A stretch of DNA of 59,077 nt from Marinitoga sp. 38H-ov (GTDB lineage: Bacteria; Thermotogota; Thermotogae; Petrotogales; Petrotogaceae), in the NCBI RefSeq assembly GCF_011057715.1, contig NZ_LNGH01000009.1, forward strand, positions 1 through 59,077. Direction: 5' to 3'. Position 1 is the first letter of the stretch. Every line of letters begins with the position of its first letter. The notes beneath the pieces are model-generated. The model was not told the DNA's origin, did no database searches, and was given only the letters and a program-made list of their open reading frames with translations. Position numbers and translations under genes: made by a program. Positions 8,186 to 17,645 of the stretch are shown here, one piece after another.

Positions 8186-10294
8186 TTAAATAGATATATT
8201 TCCATCAGCAGAAATAGGTATTTCTTGAATTATTTCATTATATGAAATTACATTAACATTTGGTATGTTGGATAATAACCATCTTGAAAAATAAAAACGT
8301 AAAGGAGAGCTACATAATATTACAGGATTATAATTTTTCATCATTTGATCTTCTAAAGCTTTACTAATATTATTTAATAAATTTTGAGATAATTGAGGTG
8401 ATAGAGCTAAAGTATAATTTCCTCCATATTCTATTGTATAATTATTTAATGTATTTTCTGTGTTTTTATCTAATATTATTAAATGTAATACGCCATCAGC
8501 GGACTTCATGTTTTCACATATTTGTCTAGAAAGAGAGCTTCTAACTCCTTCTACTAAAGAAACTGTATCTTTAATATCATTACTACCTAATTCTAATAAT
8601 TTTTCAAAAATAATTGGTAAATTTCTAATAGATATTCTTTCATATAATAATTCCTTTAAAACATTTCTTATTTCAAATGTTTTAAAGATTGTTGGAGTAA
8701 GTTCATCGACTAAAGCAGAATTTTTAACTCTTAAACCATCAATAAGCATTTCAGTTTCTTTTGAGCCAAGAATTTCATGAGCATATTTTTTAATAATTTC
8801 AGATAGATGAGTAGCAAAAACACTTGGCGAGTCAACAACCGTATAACCAAGATTTATCGCATTTTCTTTTTGATCTTCATCAATCCAATAAGCATCTAAA
8901 TTAAATGAAGGTTCTTTAGTATATATACCAGCAATTTCCTCATTAGCCATACCAGAATTTATAGCTAACAACTTGTCAGGGAATAATTCAAATCTTCCAA
9001 CTTCAACCCCTTTTAATTTAATTATATACTCATTTGCGCTTAATAAAACACTATCTCTTACTCTTATAGGACTGATAACAATACCTAATTCATACGCAAT
9101 TTGCTTTCTAACCATTGTAATTCTTTCTAAAAGATCACCGCCTTGACTTGGATCGGCTAGAGGAATTAAACCATATCCGATATCTATTTCTAAAACATCA
9201 CTTTGAATAATTTCCGAAACTTCTTCAGCTGAAGTTAAAGGAGGTCCAGATGGTCTAGGTGTTGATCTGCTAACTTCTTGACTAGATGTTTCAAAATCTT
9301 CGCTCGGACCAGATGCTGGAACTGTCTTATTTAAATATCCTTTAGTATTTAAATAAGCAATAGTTAATAATCCACCACCTAACAATACGGCAGGGAGTAT
9401 TGGTAGAGGTGTAGCTAATCCAAGAGTTAAAATTACTCCACCTGTCATATATAATACTCTTTTTTCAGAAGTTAATTCGTTTAACAGATCTGTTCCTAGA
9501 TTTTCATTTGAAGCTGCACGCGATACAACAATACCAGTAGCTGTTGATATTAATAGCGCAGGTATTTGTGCTACTAAACCATCACCAACTGTAAAAAGAG
9601 TATATAATTGTGCTGCTTCAGATATAGAAAGTCCTTGTTGCAAAACACCAATAATCAATCCGCCTAATATATTAATTAATGTTATAATAATACCAGCAAT
9701 AGCATCTCCTCTTACAAATTTCGAGGCACCGTCCATTGCTCCGTAAAAGTCTGCTTCTCTTCTAATATCTTCACGTTTTTTTCTTGCTTCTTCCTCTGTA
9801 ATTATACCAGCACTTAAATCAGCATCTATACTCATTTGTTTTCCAGGCATTGCATCTAATGTAAATCTAGCAGCAACTTCTGCAATTCTTTCAGAACCTC
9901 TTGTAATAACTACAAATTGGATTATTACTAAAATTAAGAATATAACAATACCAACAACATAATTTCCTCCAACAACAAAATCTCCAAAAGCTCTAATAAC
10001 TTTTCCTTGAAAGTTTCTTCCTTGTAAAAGTATTAATCTTGTTGAAGAAACATTTAAGGATAATCTGAAAAGGGTAGTTACTAATAATAATGTTGGAAAA
10101 GCTGATATTTCAAGAGCATTTTTTATATACATAGAAACTAAAAGCAAAACTATGGCTAAAGAGATATTAGCCATTTGTAAAAAATCCAATAAAAATGGAG
10201 GTATAGGAATAACCATTAATATAACAACACTAACGATTAAAATTGGTATTAAAATATCCGACTGTTTTAAAAATCTATTTAATAGTTCCCCCAA
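8186..10294 (-). CDS. flhA: Flagellar export gate protein FlhA
   Basis: The largest inner-membrane component of the flagellar type III export gate, coupling proton flow to secretion. It is about 700 aa, normal for the family: eight or so N-terminal membrane spans, the FHIPEP signature region (SLNVSSTRLIL, GDAIAGIIITLINILGG) and a large cytosolic domain that docks chaperone-substrate complexes. The start is ambiguous. GTG 10303 overlaps the AGGTG ribosome binding site, so TTG 10294, 7 nt downstream of it, is preferred. flhB ends just upstream. Confidence 0.96.
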   Translation of the reverse strand: MGELLNRFLKQSDILIPILIVSVVILMVIPIPPFLLDFLQMANISLAIVLLLVSMYIKNALEISAFPTLLLVTTLFRLSLNVSSTRLILLQGRNFQGKVIRAFGDFVVGGNYVVGIVIFLILVIIQFVVITRGSERIAEVAARFTLDAMPGKQMSIDADLSAGIITEEEARKKREDIRREADFYGAMDGASKFVRGDAIAGIIITLINILGGLIIGVLQQGLSISEAAQLYTLFTVGDGLVAQIPALLISTATGIVVSRAASNENLGTDLLNELTSEKRVLYMTGGVILTLGLATPLPILPAVLLGGGLLTIAYLNTKGYLNKTVPASGPSEDFETSSQEVSRSTPRPSGPPLTSAEEVSEIIQSDVLEIDIGYGLIPLADPSQGGDLLERITMVRKQIAYELGIVISPIRVRDSVLLSANEYIIKLKGVEVGRFELFPDKLLAINSGMANEEIAGIYTKEPSFNLDAYWIDEDQKENAINLGYTVVDSPSVFATHLSEIIKKYAHEILGSKETEMLIDGLRVKNSALVDELTPTIFKTFEIRNVLKELLYERISIRNLPIIFEKLLELGSNDIKDTVSLVEGVRSSLSRQICENMKSADGVLHLIILDKNTENTLNNYTIEYGGNYTLALSPQLSQNLLNNISKALEDQMMKNYNPVILCSSPLRFYFSRWLLSNIPNVNVISYNEIIQEIPISADGNISI

Positions 10295-10299
10295 TAAAA

Positions 10300-11385
10300 T
10301 CACCTCGCTGTTTTCATAACAGAAGCAAGAATTTTAGCGACAATTTGATACATATCCTCGGGTATTTCTTCATTTATTTCAACTCTTTCGTATAGCTGCC
10401 TTGCTACAGGTGGATTTCGCAAAATTGGAACGTGATTTTCACGAGCTATTTCTTTTATTCTAAATGCAACTTCATCATGTCCTTTTGCGACTACAATAGG
10501 TGCGCTAGTTATATTTTCATCATATTTTATAGCAACTGCATAATGGGTAGGATTTGTAACAACAACAGTGGCTTTTGGTACTTCCTTCATCATATTTTGC
10601 ATAACAATTTGACGTAATCTTCTCATTCTAGCAGATTTTATTTGGGGATCTCCTTCAATATCTTTCATTTCTTGCTTTACTTCTTGTTTGGTCATTCTAA
10701 GGTTTTTCCTATATTCGCGTCTTTGATACCAAAAATCAAACAAACCAAGCAATAACATCAAAAGACCCAATTTAAAAAATATTTCAATTATAATAGAGTA
10801 TAAAAAAGATAATGTAAATGTAGCATCAGAATATGGTAATGAAACAATATCTTTCCAATGAGATGTGATTATAGAATAAGATATATATCCTACTAAAGAT
10901 AATTTAATTAATGATTTCAATAATTCAAATAATGTTCTCATAGAAAAAATACGTTGAAGTCCTTTTAACGGATTAAGTTTTCCTAAATCAAATTTAATAG
11001 ATTTAGGAGCAAAAAGAAATTTTGTTTGTAACATACCTAAAACCAAACTTATAACCGCAGCAGATAAAAGAAAAATTGATACAATAATAAAAAGATTATT
11101 TTGTTGCAATATAACACTTAACAATGCATTTTCATCTATAATTTCTGTATCTAGAGAAAGGTATTTAATAAATGCATTTTTTAAGCCTTCAAATAAATAT
11201 TTTGACATTACGAAAAATACAGCACTTACTCCTAAAAATGAGAACGAAGTTAAAAGTTCCTTAGAAACTGGAACATTTCCTTCTTCTCTTGCTTGTTGTA
11301 ACCGTCTAGGAGTAGGTTCTTCTGTTTTACTAGGATCTGCAAATAATTGAAGGTTTATATTAGACTTAATAATGAATTTATCCAT
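10300..11385 (-). CDS. flhB: Flagellar export switch protein FlhB
   Basis: Four-span membrane protein that controls the switch from rod/hook to filament export. The autocleavage site NPTH is intact (VVVTNPTHYAVAIKY). The 361-aa length is normal. The N-terminal cytosolic stretch DPSKTEEPTPRRLQQAREEG is typical, preceded by about 16 extra residues. The ATG at 11385 has GGAG 8 nt upstream and overlaps the end of fliR by 31 bp. Confidence 0.96.
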   Translation of the reverse strand: MDKFIIKSNINLQLFADPSKTEEPTPRRLQQAREEGNVPVSKELLTSFSFLGVSAVFFVMSKYLFEGLKNAFIKYLSLDTEIIDENALLSVILQQNNLFIIVSIFLLSAAVISLVLGMLQTKFLFAPKSIKFDLGKLNPLKGLQRIFSMRTLFELLKSLIKLSLVGYISYSIITSHWKDIVSLPYSDATFTLSFLYSIIIEIFFKLGLLMLLLGLFDFWYQRREYRKNLRMTKQEVKQEMKDIEGDPQIKSARMRRLRQIVMQNMMKEVPKATVVVTNPTHYAVAIKYDENITSAPIVVAKGHDEVAFRIKEIARENHVPILRNPPVARQLYERVEINEEIPEDMYQIVAKILASVMKTAR

Positions 11386-12122
11386 TTTATTATCTCCAAC
11401 ATATTAATATGAAAGATTTCAACCCATACTCCAATAATAGTTAATAAAATTAGAGTTCCAACTAAAATATTTAAAGGTAACCCTACAATAAAAACATTTA
11501 TTTGAGGTATCATTCTAGATATAATTCCTAAGCTAATATTTACAGCTAACATAAATGCACTCATAGGTATAGCTAATTGAGCACCAATTTCAAAAATTTT
11601 TCCAAAAGTTGAAACAATTTCAGGAAAAAACTGAATTTTAAAAGAAAAAATTAAAGGAATACTATTAAAAGAATTTATTATAACTTGAAATAACAATATA
11701 TGTAATTTCATAGTTAAAAATGCAAATATTCCAATCAAAAAAGATAATTGACCAATAATAGGAGATTCTTCTCCGCTTATTGGATCAAAAATACCTGCCA
11801 TTGCAAATCCCATTTGAAAAGCAAAAAATTGGCCTGCAAATTGAATAGCAGCTACTGGAATATATGAAATTAACCCAATTAAAATACCTAAAAAGAAATT
11901 AAGTATCATTAATATGATTAAATAAAAAATAGGTAAATCTGGAATTGTTAAATTTATTAGCGGAAGAGAAATCCAAGAAATAAAAATAGAAAAAAAAACC
12001 TTTAAGGATCTAGGAATTGATCTAGATCCAATAATAGGTGCTGAAACTGTTAAACCAGCTATTCTGAAAAAAATTAATGACCATACCCAGAATTTTGTTT
12101 CTAAAAACAAAATTACATCCAT
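11355..12122 (-). CDS. fliR: Flagellar export gate protein FliR
   Basis: Inner-membrane core subunit of the FliPQR export gate. The 255-aa protein is strongly hydrophobic with about six spans. The family signature AAIQFAGQFFAFQMGFAMAG is visible about a third of the way in. It follows fliQ directly, with its ATG one base after the fliQ stop, and overlaps flhB at its end, as in many bacteria. Confidence 0.95.
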   Translation of the reverse strand: MDVILFLETKFWVWSLIFFRIAGLTVSAPIIGSRSIPRSLKVFFSIFISWISLPLINLTIPDLPIFYLIILMILNFFLGILIGLISYIPVAAIQFAGQFFAFQMGFAMAGIFDPISGEESPIIGQLSFLIGIFAFLTMKLHILLFQVIINSFNSIPLIFSFKIQFFPEIVSTFGKIFEIGAQLAIPMSAFMLAVNISLGIISRMIPQINVFIVGLPLNILVGTLILLTIIGVWVEIFHINMLEIIKWINSLLSLI

Positions 12123-12389
12123 CTATATCATCTCAAAAAAAGTAGTTAATATTTGAAAAGTATAGTCAATAAGTTGTTGAGCTATCCATCCAAACAATAT
12201 ACCAACAATTAAAAATGTAATAATAATTTTTGGAGCAAAAGTTAATGTTTGTTCATTTATTGATGTTATTGTTTGAAAAATACTTATTATCAATCCTACT
12301 CCGAGGCTTACTAGAAGGATAGGAGTAATGATTGTTAAAAATACAGAAATTCCATCTCTAAAAACATCTATAAATAATTCTAAAGTCAT
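12123..12389 (-). CDS. fliQ: Flagellar export gate protein FliQ
   Basis: An 88-aa, two-helix inner-membrane subunit of the FliPQR gate. It has the conserved SIFQTITSINEQTLTFAPKI segment between the helices. The start codon overlaps the fliP stop by one base (TAATG) and has AGGAGG upstream. Confidence 0.96.
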   Translation of the reverse strand: MTLELFIDVFRDGISVFLTIITPILLVSLGVGLIISIFQTITSINEQTLTFAPKIIITFLIVGILFGWIAQQLIDYTFQILTTFFEMI

Positions 12390-13168
12390 TACAGACCTCC
12401 TGAAATTTGAAAACTCCTAATTAATCCACCAATTAATAAATCCCATCCATTTACTAATATAATTAGTAATAATTTAAATGGCATTGAAATCATTACAGGT
12501 GGTATCATCATCATACCCATAGATAACAAAATACTTGCAACTACCATATCAACAATGATAAAAGGTATATATATTAATACACCCATTTTAAACGAAATTT
12601 CCAACTCACTTAATGCAAAAGCGGGTATTAAAATTTCTGGAGGTGTATCGTTTATATTATTGATTTCGCGTTTTACACTTGAAGCTAGCATAAAAATATT
12701 ATCTTGATTTTTATGAGCAATTATTTCGCCGAGCATAAACTTTTTTATAGGATTCCAACTATTTTCAAATAATTGTGTATAAGAAATTTTTTCTTCAGTA
12801 TAAGGTATTATAGCATTTTGATAAATATCATTAAATATTGGAGACATAATTAAAAAAGTTAAAATTAAAGATATACCTATTAAAACTTGGTTTGGAGGGG
12901 CCTGACGACTTCCTAATGCAGTTCTTAAAAATGATAGAACAATAACAATTCTCATAAAAGAGGTAAACATCATAATAAAAGATGGTGCTAATGATAGAAT
13001 TGTTATTAATAATAATATTTCTAGTGTTGGTATTAAAGTATCAGGACTCGGTATATCTCCACCTATATTAATAGAAATTTCTGGTATGGGAACAGGTTCT
13101 TGAGCAGAAACTGATGAAAATAAAAATAAAGATATAAGAATTAGAAATATTATTTTATTGAATTTCAT
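12389..13168 (-). CDS. fliP: Flagellar export gate protein FliP
   Basis: Core subunit of the FliPQR export gate. The 259-aa protein starts with a cleavable signal peptide (KIIFLILISLFLFSSVSAQ), as is usual for FliP. It contains FMRIVIVLSFLRTALGSRQAPPNQ, a FliP signature, and ends in the MMMIPPVMISMPFKLLLFI-like region. It overlaps fliO by 14 bp at its start. Confidence 0.97.
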   Translation of the reverse strand: MKFNKIIFLILISLFLFSSVSAQEPVPIPEISINIGGDIPSPDTLIPTLEILLLITILSLAPSFIMMFTSFMRIVIVLSFLRTALGSRQAPPNQVLIGISLILTFLIMSPIFNDIYQNAIIPYTEEKISYTQLFENSWNPIKKFMLGEIIAHKNQDNIFMLASSVKREINNINDTPPEILIPAFALSELEISFKMGVLIYIPFIIVDMVVASILLSMGMMMIPPVMISMPFKLLLIILVNGWDLLIGGLIRSFQISGGL

Positions 13169-13538
13169 CTAAATTCTTCTCCCTCTTTAATACTCCAATA
13201 AAAGTATCAAAAAATTCCTTTTTTCCTTTTAATAATTCTGAAAGTTCGTCATAATTTATTTTATCTAAGAAAGAAATTGAATTATTATTTGTTAAAACAA
13301 GATAATAATTATCTAACACTTTAATTATATTTAATGTTAAATTTCTATCAATATAAAATTTTTTTACTAATCTAACTGAAGGAGTATTTAAAATTCCTTT
13401 ATTAATTAATTTTCTTTGAATAAAAAGAAGTAAAATAATGAAAAGGATAAAGAAAAATAATAAAAGAAATGCCCATATAGTCCAGCTTGTTAAAATAGAA
13501 GTTTGAGTTGATGATAAAGTAGGGGGCGTAAAAATCAC
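13155..13538 (-). CDS. fliO: FliO-like flagellar biosynthesis protein
   Basis: A 127-aa protein with one membrane helix near residues 18-42, followed by a small basic domain (LVKKFYIDRNLTLNIIKVLDNYYLVL) that matches the general plan of FliO. FliO assists assembly of the FliP ring. Identity rests on this plan and on its place directly before fliP, because FliO is poorly conserved. The start GTG 13538 overlaps the cheY stop (GTGA), with AAAGG about 9 nt upstream. Confidence 0.8.
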   Translation of the reverse strand: MIFTPPTLSSTQTSILTSWTIWAFLLLFFFILFIILLLFIQRKLINKGILNTPSVRLVKKFYIDRNLTLNIIKVLDNYYLVLTNNNSISFLDKINYDELSELLKGKKEFFDTFIGVLKREKNLDEIQ

Positions 13539-13900
13539 CCCCTAGATACCTTTTGTATTGCTTCTATAACTCTATTTGCTTGGAATGGTTTAACAATAAA
13601 ATCTTTAGCTCCAGCTTGTATAGCTTCAATAACCATAGCTTGTTGTCCCATAGCACTACATACTATAACCTTTGCTCCAGGATCAGTTTTTTTAATTTCT
13701 TTTATAGCTTGAATTCCATCCATAACAGGCATTGTAATATCCATAGTAACAATATCTGGTTTTAATTCTTGATATTTCATCACAGCTTCTTGCCCATTTG
13801 CAGCCTCACCAACAACTTCCATACCAGCTTTTGTAACAATATCTTTTAATAACATTCTCATAAAAGCAGCATCATCAACTATTAAAACCTTAATCGCCAT
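13535..13900 (-). CDS. cheY: Chemotaxis response regulator CheY
   Basis: A single receiver domain of about 121 aa that carries phosphate from CheA to the flagellar switch. The acidic pocket (LIVDDAAFMR), phospho-acceptor Asp (DIVTMDITMPVMDG), switch Ser (VCSAMGQQ) and Lys (FIVKPF) are all present. It is very like Thermotoga CheY. I chose ATG 13900, with GGAGGTG 7 nt upstream, rather than the in-frame ATG at 13915. Confidence 0.97.
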   Translation of the reverse strand: MAIKVLIVDDAAFMRMLLKDIVTKAGMEVVGEAANGQEAVMKYQELKPDIVTMDITMPVMDGIQAIKEIKKTDPGAKVIVCSAMGQQAMVIEAIQAGAKDFIVKPFQANRVIEAIQKVSRG

Positions 13901-13940
13901 TAAAAGCACCTCCAAATATTTAAATTATATTTCTGTTAAA

Positions 13941-14366
13941 TTATATTTCTATTGTTTCAAATAATTTCTCTAAATTTAAATAAACAATAAGTCTGTTATT
14001 TATTTTTAAAATACCATTTGAGATTCCAATAAATTTACCGTTCTTGGAAGGAAGAATATCTAATTGTTCATCGTCAAATGAAATAACATTATTTACCCTA
14101 TTTACTAAAATTCCTACTTCTTCTTTATCAATTTTTAAAATAACTATACTATCAAATACTATTTCTTCCGAAAAATCCAAACTTAAAATTTTAACTAAAT
14201 TAAATACAGGAACGATTCTACCTCTTAAATTTACAACACCCTCAATAAAATCTTTTGTATTTGGAATAGGAGTTATTTCTTCTTTTTCAATAACCATTTC
14301 AACAAAATCAACATCAATACCAAACTCTTGTTTTGAGATTTCAAATGAAATAATTTCTTTTTGCAT
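13941..14366 (-). CDS. cheW: Chemotaxis coupling protein CheW
   Basis: A 141-aa SH3-like coupling protein that links chemoreceptors to CheA. The domain is complete, with the signature ITPIPNTKDFIEGVVNLRGRIVPVFNL. It lies between cheA and cheY with a GAGGTG ribosome binding site. Confidence 0.95.
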   Translation of the reverse strand: MQKEIISFEISKQEFGIDVDFVEMVIEKEEITPIPNTKDFIEGVVNLRGRIVPVFNLVKILSLDFSEEIVFDSIVILKIDKEEVGILVNRVNNVISFDDEQLDILPSKNGKFIGISNGILKINNRLIVYLNLEKLFETIEI

Positions 14367-14375
14367 TATATCACC

Positions 14376-16406
14376 TCATCCTAATTCATTTAAATATGTA
14401 ACATCTAAGATTAAAGCAATTCTTCCATCACCCAAAATGGATCCGCCACTGAATTCTTTAACACTGTTCAAATATTTCCCTAATGATTTAATAACAATAT
14501 CATCTTGACCTAAAAGACTATCAACGACAACACCTATTTTCTTATTAGCAGTTTTTACAATAACAACTTTCTCCGAATTTTCATTTTCATTTTTAGGCAT
14601 ATTGAATAATTCTCTAAGTCTAATTAATGGAATTACTTCGCCCCTTAAAACAAATACTTCATTTCCTTGAACAATTTGTATATCTCCATCAGTTATTTTT
14701 TGAGTTGTGTCTATGTTAGCTAATGGTATTGCATAAACATAGTTATCAACAGTTACTAAAAGAACTTGTATAATAGAAAGGGTTAATGGTAATCTTATTA
14801 TAATTTTAGTACCAATATCTTTTTTAGAAGATATTGAAACTGTACCATTTAAAGATTCAACGACAGTCTTTACTACATCCATTCCAACTCCTCTACCAGA
14901 TAAATCGGTAGCCTGTTTTTTTGTTGAAAATCCTGGTAAGAATATAAATGAAAAGACTTCTTCATCACTCATTGATGAAACCATTGAAGGATCTACTAAT
15001 CCTTTTTCAATAGCTTTATTAGCAATTATATCTCTATCTAGACCTTTTCCGTCATCTTCAACACTAATAACTACACCGTCACCCTCATGCCAAGCTGATA
15101 ATTTTATAGTACCTATTTTTGGTTTTCCTTTTTTTATTCTGTCTTCAACTGGTTCAATTCCATGATCAATTGAATTCCTTATTAAATGAATTAATGGATC
15201 ACCTATTTCATCAACAACAGTTCTATCTAATTCAGTATCTTCCCCTTCAATAATCAAATTAACTTCTTTATTTAATTTTTTAGCAGTATCTCTAACTACT
15301 CTAGGGAATCTATTAAAAACAAAAGCGATAGGTATCATTCTTATTTTCATAACAATATTTTGTAAATCCAAAGTGATTCTACTCAAATTAGCTAAACTTT
15401 CATCAACATCTTTTATTTCATATTTTCTTAAAGTTTCTGTTATTCTACTTCTTGATATAACTAATTCTGCCATTAAATTCATCAATTGATCTAATTTTTC
15501 AATATCAACTCTAACAGATTGAAGTTGTATTTTTTTATGAGTATTTGAATTTTCTTGTTTCTCGCTACCAGCAATTTTATTTTCTTCTTTAGAAGAAGGT
15601 GCGGTATTTACGGGTTTTTCGAAATCTATATTCTCAAATTCATTTATGGCAACACTTTCTATTTCAGATATACCTAATATAGATTCTCTTAATTTTTCAG
15701 CAGTAACACTTATTATTACACCAAGATCAAATTCTAAATCAAATTTTTCATCTTCTATTTCTTGGGATGAAGGATTGGTATAAACAACTTCGCCTCCTAG
15801 ATCATTTATTTTATGAAGAACCATAAAAGCTCTAGCAGCTTTTAATTGAACATTTTTATCAAATTTTATTGTTATTAAGTAAAAATTCATATTTTTTTCT
15901 TTAGCAGCATTATATAAGTTTTTTAAAGATTCTCTAGTAATATCATCTAGATGAGATAATTTGTCAGAAGAATCTTGTTTTTCTTCAACTTTAGTACTTT
16001 CTTTACTTTCTATTTCTGTTTGTTCCTTTTTTGTATTTTCTAAAACAGATATTAATTGATCCAATGAAGAAATATCTCCTTTTCCTCCGTTTGAAATATC
16101 TGCAATACTTTCTGTTAATGCATCTAATGTTTTAAAAAGTAAGTCGACTAAATTAGAATCAACATGGGTTTCTCCTTTTCTAATTCTATCCAAAATATTT
16201 TCCATTTTATGAGATAATTTAGCAATTTTATCAAACCCCATTGTTCCAGCCATTCCTTTGAAAGTATGCATTACTCTAAAAATTTCATTAACTTTTTCCA
16301 AATCATCTGGGTTATTTTCTAATTCCAATAATTCCTCATTTAAACGTTGCAAATTTTCATTTGCTTCTTCTATAAAAACATTCAAATAAATATCCATTTC
16401 TTCCAT
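14376..16406 (-). CDS. cheA: Chemotaxis histidine kinase CheA
   Basis: Receptor-coupled histidine kinase that phosphorylates CheY. It is about 676 aa from ATG 16406, with GGGAGGT 6 nt upstream. Domains in order are: Hpt with the phospho-His in [13 protein letters not shown] (about 48-60), a CheY-binding P2 region, P3 dimerisation ([18 protein letters not shown]), HATPase with [19 protein letters not shown] and GRGVGMDVV boxes, and a C-terminal CheW-like P5 domain. All catalytic motifs look intact. Confidence 0.97.
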   Translation of the reverse strand: MEEMDIYLNVFIEEANENLQRLNEELLELENNPDDLEKVNEIFRVMHTFKGMAGTMGFDKIAKLSHKMENILDRIRKGETHVDSNLVDLLFKTLDALTESIADISNGGKGDISSLDQLISVLENTKKEQTEIESKESTKVEEKQDSSDKLSHLDDITRESLKNLYNAAKEKNMNFYLITIKFDKNVQLKAARAFMVLHKINDLGGEVVYTNPSSQEIEDEKFDLEFDLGVIISVTAEKLRESILGISEIESVAINEFENIDFEKPVNTAPSSKEENKIAGSEKQENSNTHKKIQLQSVRVDIEKLDQLMNLMAELVISRSRITETLRKYEIKDVDESLANLSRITLDLQNIVMKIRMIPIAFVFNRFPRVVRDTAKKLNKEVNLIIEGEDTELDRTVVDEIGDPLIHLIRNSIDHGIEPVEDRIKKGKPKIGTIKLSAWHEGDGVVISVEDDGKGLDRDIIANKAIEKGLVDPSMVSSMSDEEVFSFIFLPGFSTKKQATDLSGRGVGMDVVKTVVESLNGTVSISSKKDIGTKIIIRLPLTLSIIQVLLVTVDNYVYAIPLANIDTTQKITDGDIQIVQGNEVFVLRGEVIPLIRLRELFNMPKNENENSEKVVIVKTANKKIGVVVDSLLGQDDIVIKSLGKYLNSVKEFSGGSILGDGRIALILDVTYLNELG

Positions 16407-16429
16407 AAAAATACCTCCCATATATCATT

Positions 16430-17629
16430 CTATAAATTAAAAATTTTTAAAAATCGAATCAAAGAATAATATGCTGCTTTTTCTCTTATTAAATATCGAT
16501 TGCCAGAAAAGATTTTCTTTTCAATTATTATTTTATCACAATTTTTATCAAAAAAAGCAAAAAATACTGTTCCAACAGGTTTTTCTTTTGTACCTCCCTC
16601 AGGACCGGCGATTCCGCTTATAGCTATAGAAAAATCTGTATTAAATAATAAGGCTCCATTTTTAGCCATTAAATTTACAGATTCTCTACTAACAGCACCA
16701 TATCTTTTTAATATATGATAATCAACATTCAATAATTTATTTTTTATTTCATTAGAATATGCAATTACACTCCCCTTGTATACTTTTGATGATCCAGGTA
16801 TATCTGTAATAAGTTTACTAACAAGTCCCCCTGTACAAGATTCAAATGTGGATATAGTTAAATTTTCTTTTGATAATTTATTTAATAAATATTTCAAAGG
16901 TTCATTTGGGATAATATATTCTTTAAATATTTCATTTATATATTCAATTATATTATTAACTTTATCAGAGCTATCTTTAAAAATAATAGAAGGTCCAATA
17001 GGAATTTCTATTTTAGTAGAATAGTGTATATTTTTTAACTTGCTTTCTAATTTCTCCATTAAACTAGATTCTGTTATATTATAGAATTGTATTTTTTTTA
17101 TATAAGGTTTGTTTAACTTAAATTGCTTAAAAATAGAAATATTATTTTCTATAATATTTAACGCTTCATTAGGCGGGCCAGGTAATAATATATAATATTT
17201 ATTATTTTTATTTAAAAACATCCCTGGAGCACTTCCAACTTTATTTTCTAAAATTGTAGCTCCTTCAATTATGTGAGCTTGTTTTTTTATAATATTATTT
17301 TTTTCAAAATTGTATTTTTTATATCTATTTAATATATTATTATATATAATTTCGTTAAAAACTAATTTTTTATTCAAGAATGATGAAATTGCTTCTCTAG
17401 TAATATCATCTTCTGTTGAACCGAGTCCTCCAGTGATGATGATAATATCATTATTATTTGTTAAAAAATCTAAAGAAGAGATAATATCTTCTTTATTATC
17501 TCTCACATTAATGTGTTTAGTTATTTCAAATCCTAAAGAATATAATAAATTAGAAATTTCTTTAGAAGTAATATTATATATATTACCTTCTATAATTTCA
17601 TCTCCGGTGCTCAATATAGCTACTTTAAT
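16430..17629 (-). CDS. cinA: CinA, competence/damage-inducible protein with nicotinamide-nucleotide amidase domain; probable ATT start
   Basis: Two-domain protein. The N-terminal molybdopterin-binding-like half (STGDEIIEG, TGGLGSTEDDITRE) acts in other species as an ADP-ribose/NMN-related pyrophosphatase. The C-terminal PncC half (FESCTGGLVSKLITDIPGSS) deamidates NMN. The usual family start is MKVAIISTGDE. Here the codons read ATT AAA GTA GCT ATA TTG AGC ACC GGA, and no ATG or GTG is in frame back to the upstream stop. ATT 17629 lies the right distance from GAGGTGAT; TTG 17614 would cut off the first beta strand. Length is about 399 codons from ATT. It sits between glgX and cheA on the same strand. 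Confidence 0.92.
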   Translation of the reverse strand: MKVAILSTGDEIIEGNIYNITSKEISNLLYSLGFEITKHINVRDNKEDIISSLDFLTNNNDIIIITGGLGSTEDDITREAISSFLNKKLVFNEIIYNNILNRYKKYNFEKNNIIKKQAHIIEGATILENKVGSAPGMFLNKNNKYYILLPGPPNEALNIIENNISIFKQFKLNKPYIKKIQFYNITESSLMEKLESKLKNIHYSTKIEIPIGPSIIFKDSSDKVNNIIEYINEIFKEYIIPNEPLKYLLNKLSKENLTISTFESCTGGLVSKLITDIPGSSKVYKGSVIAYSNEIKNKLLNVDYHILKRYGAVSRESVNLMAKNGALLFNTDFSIAISGIAGPEGGTKEKPVGTVFFAFFDKNCDKIIIEKKIFSGNRYLIREKAAYYSLIRFLKIFNL

Positions 17630-17645
17630 AATATCACCTCTAATA

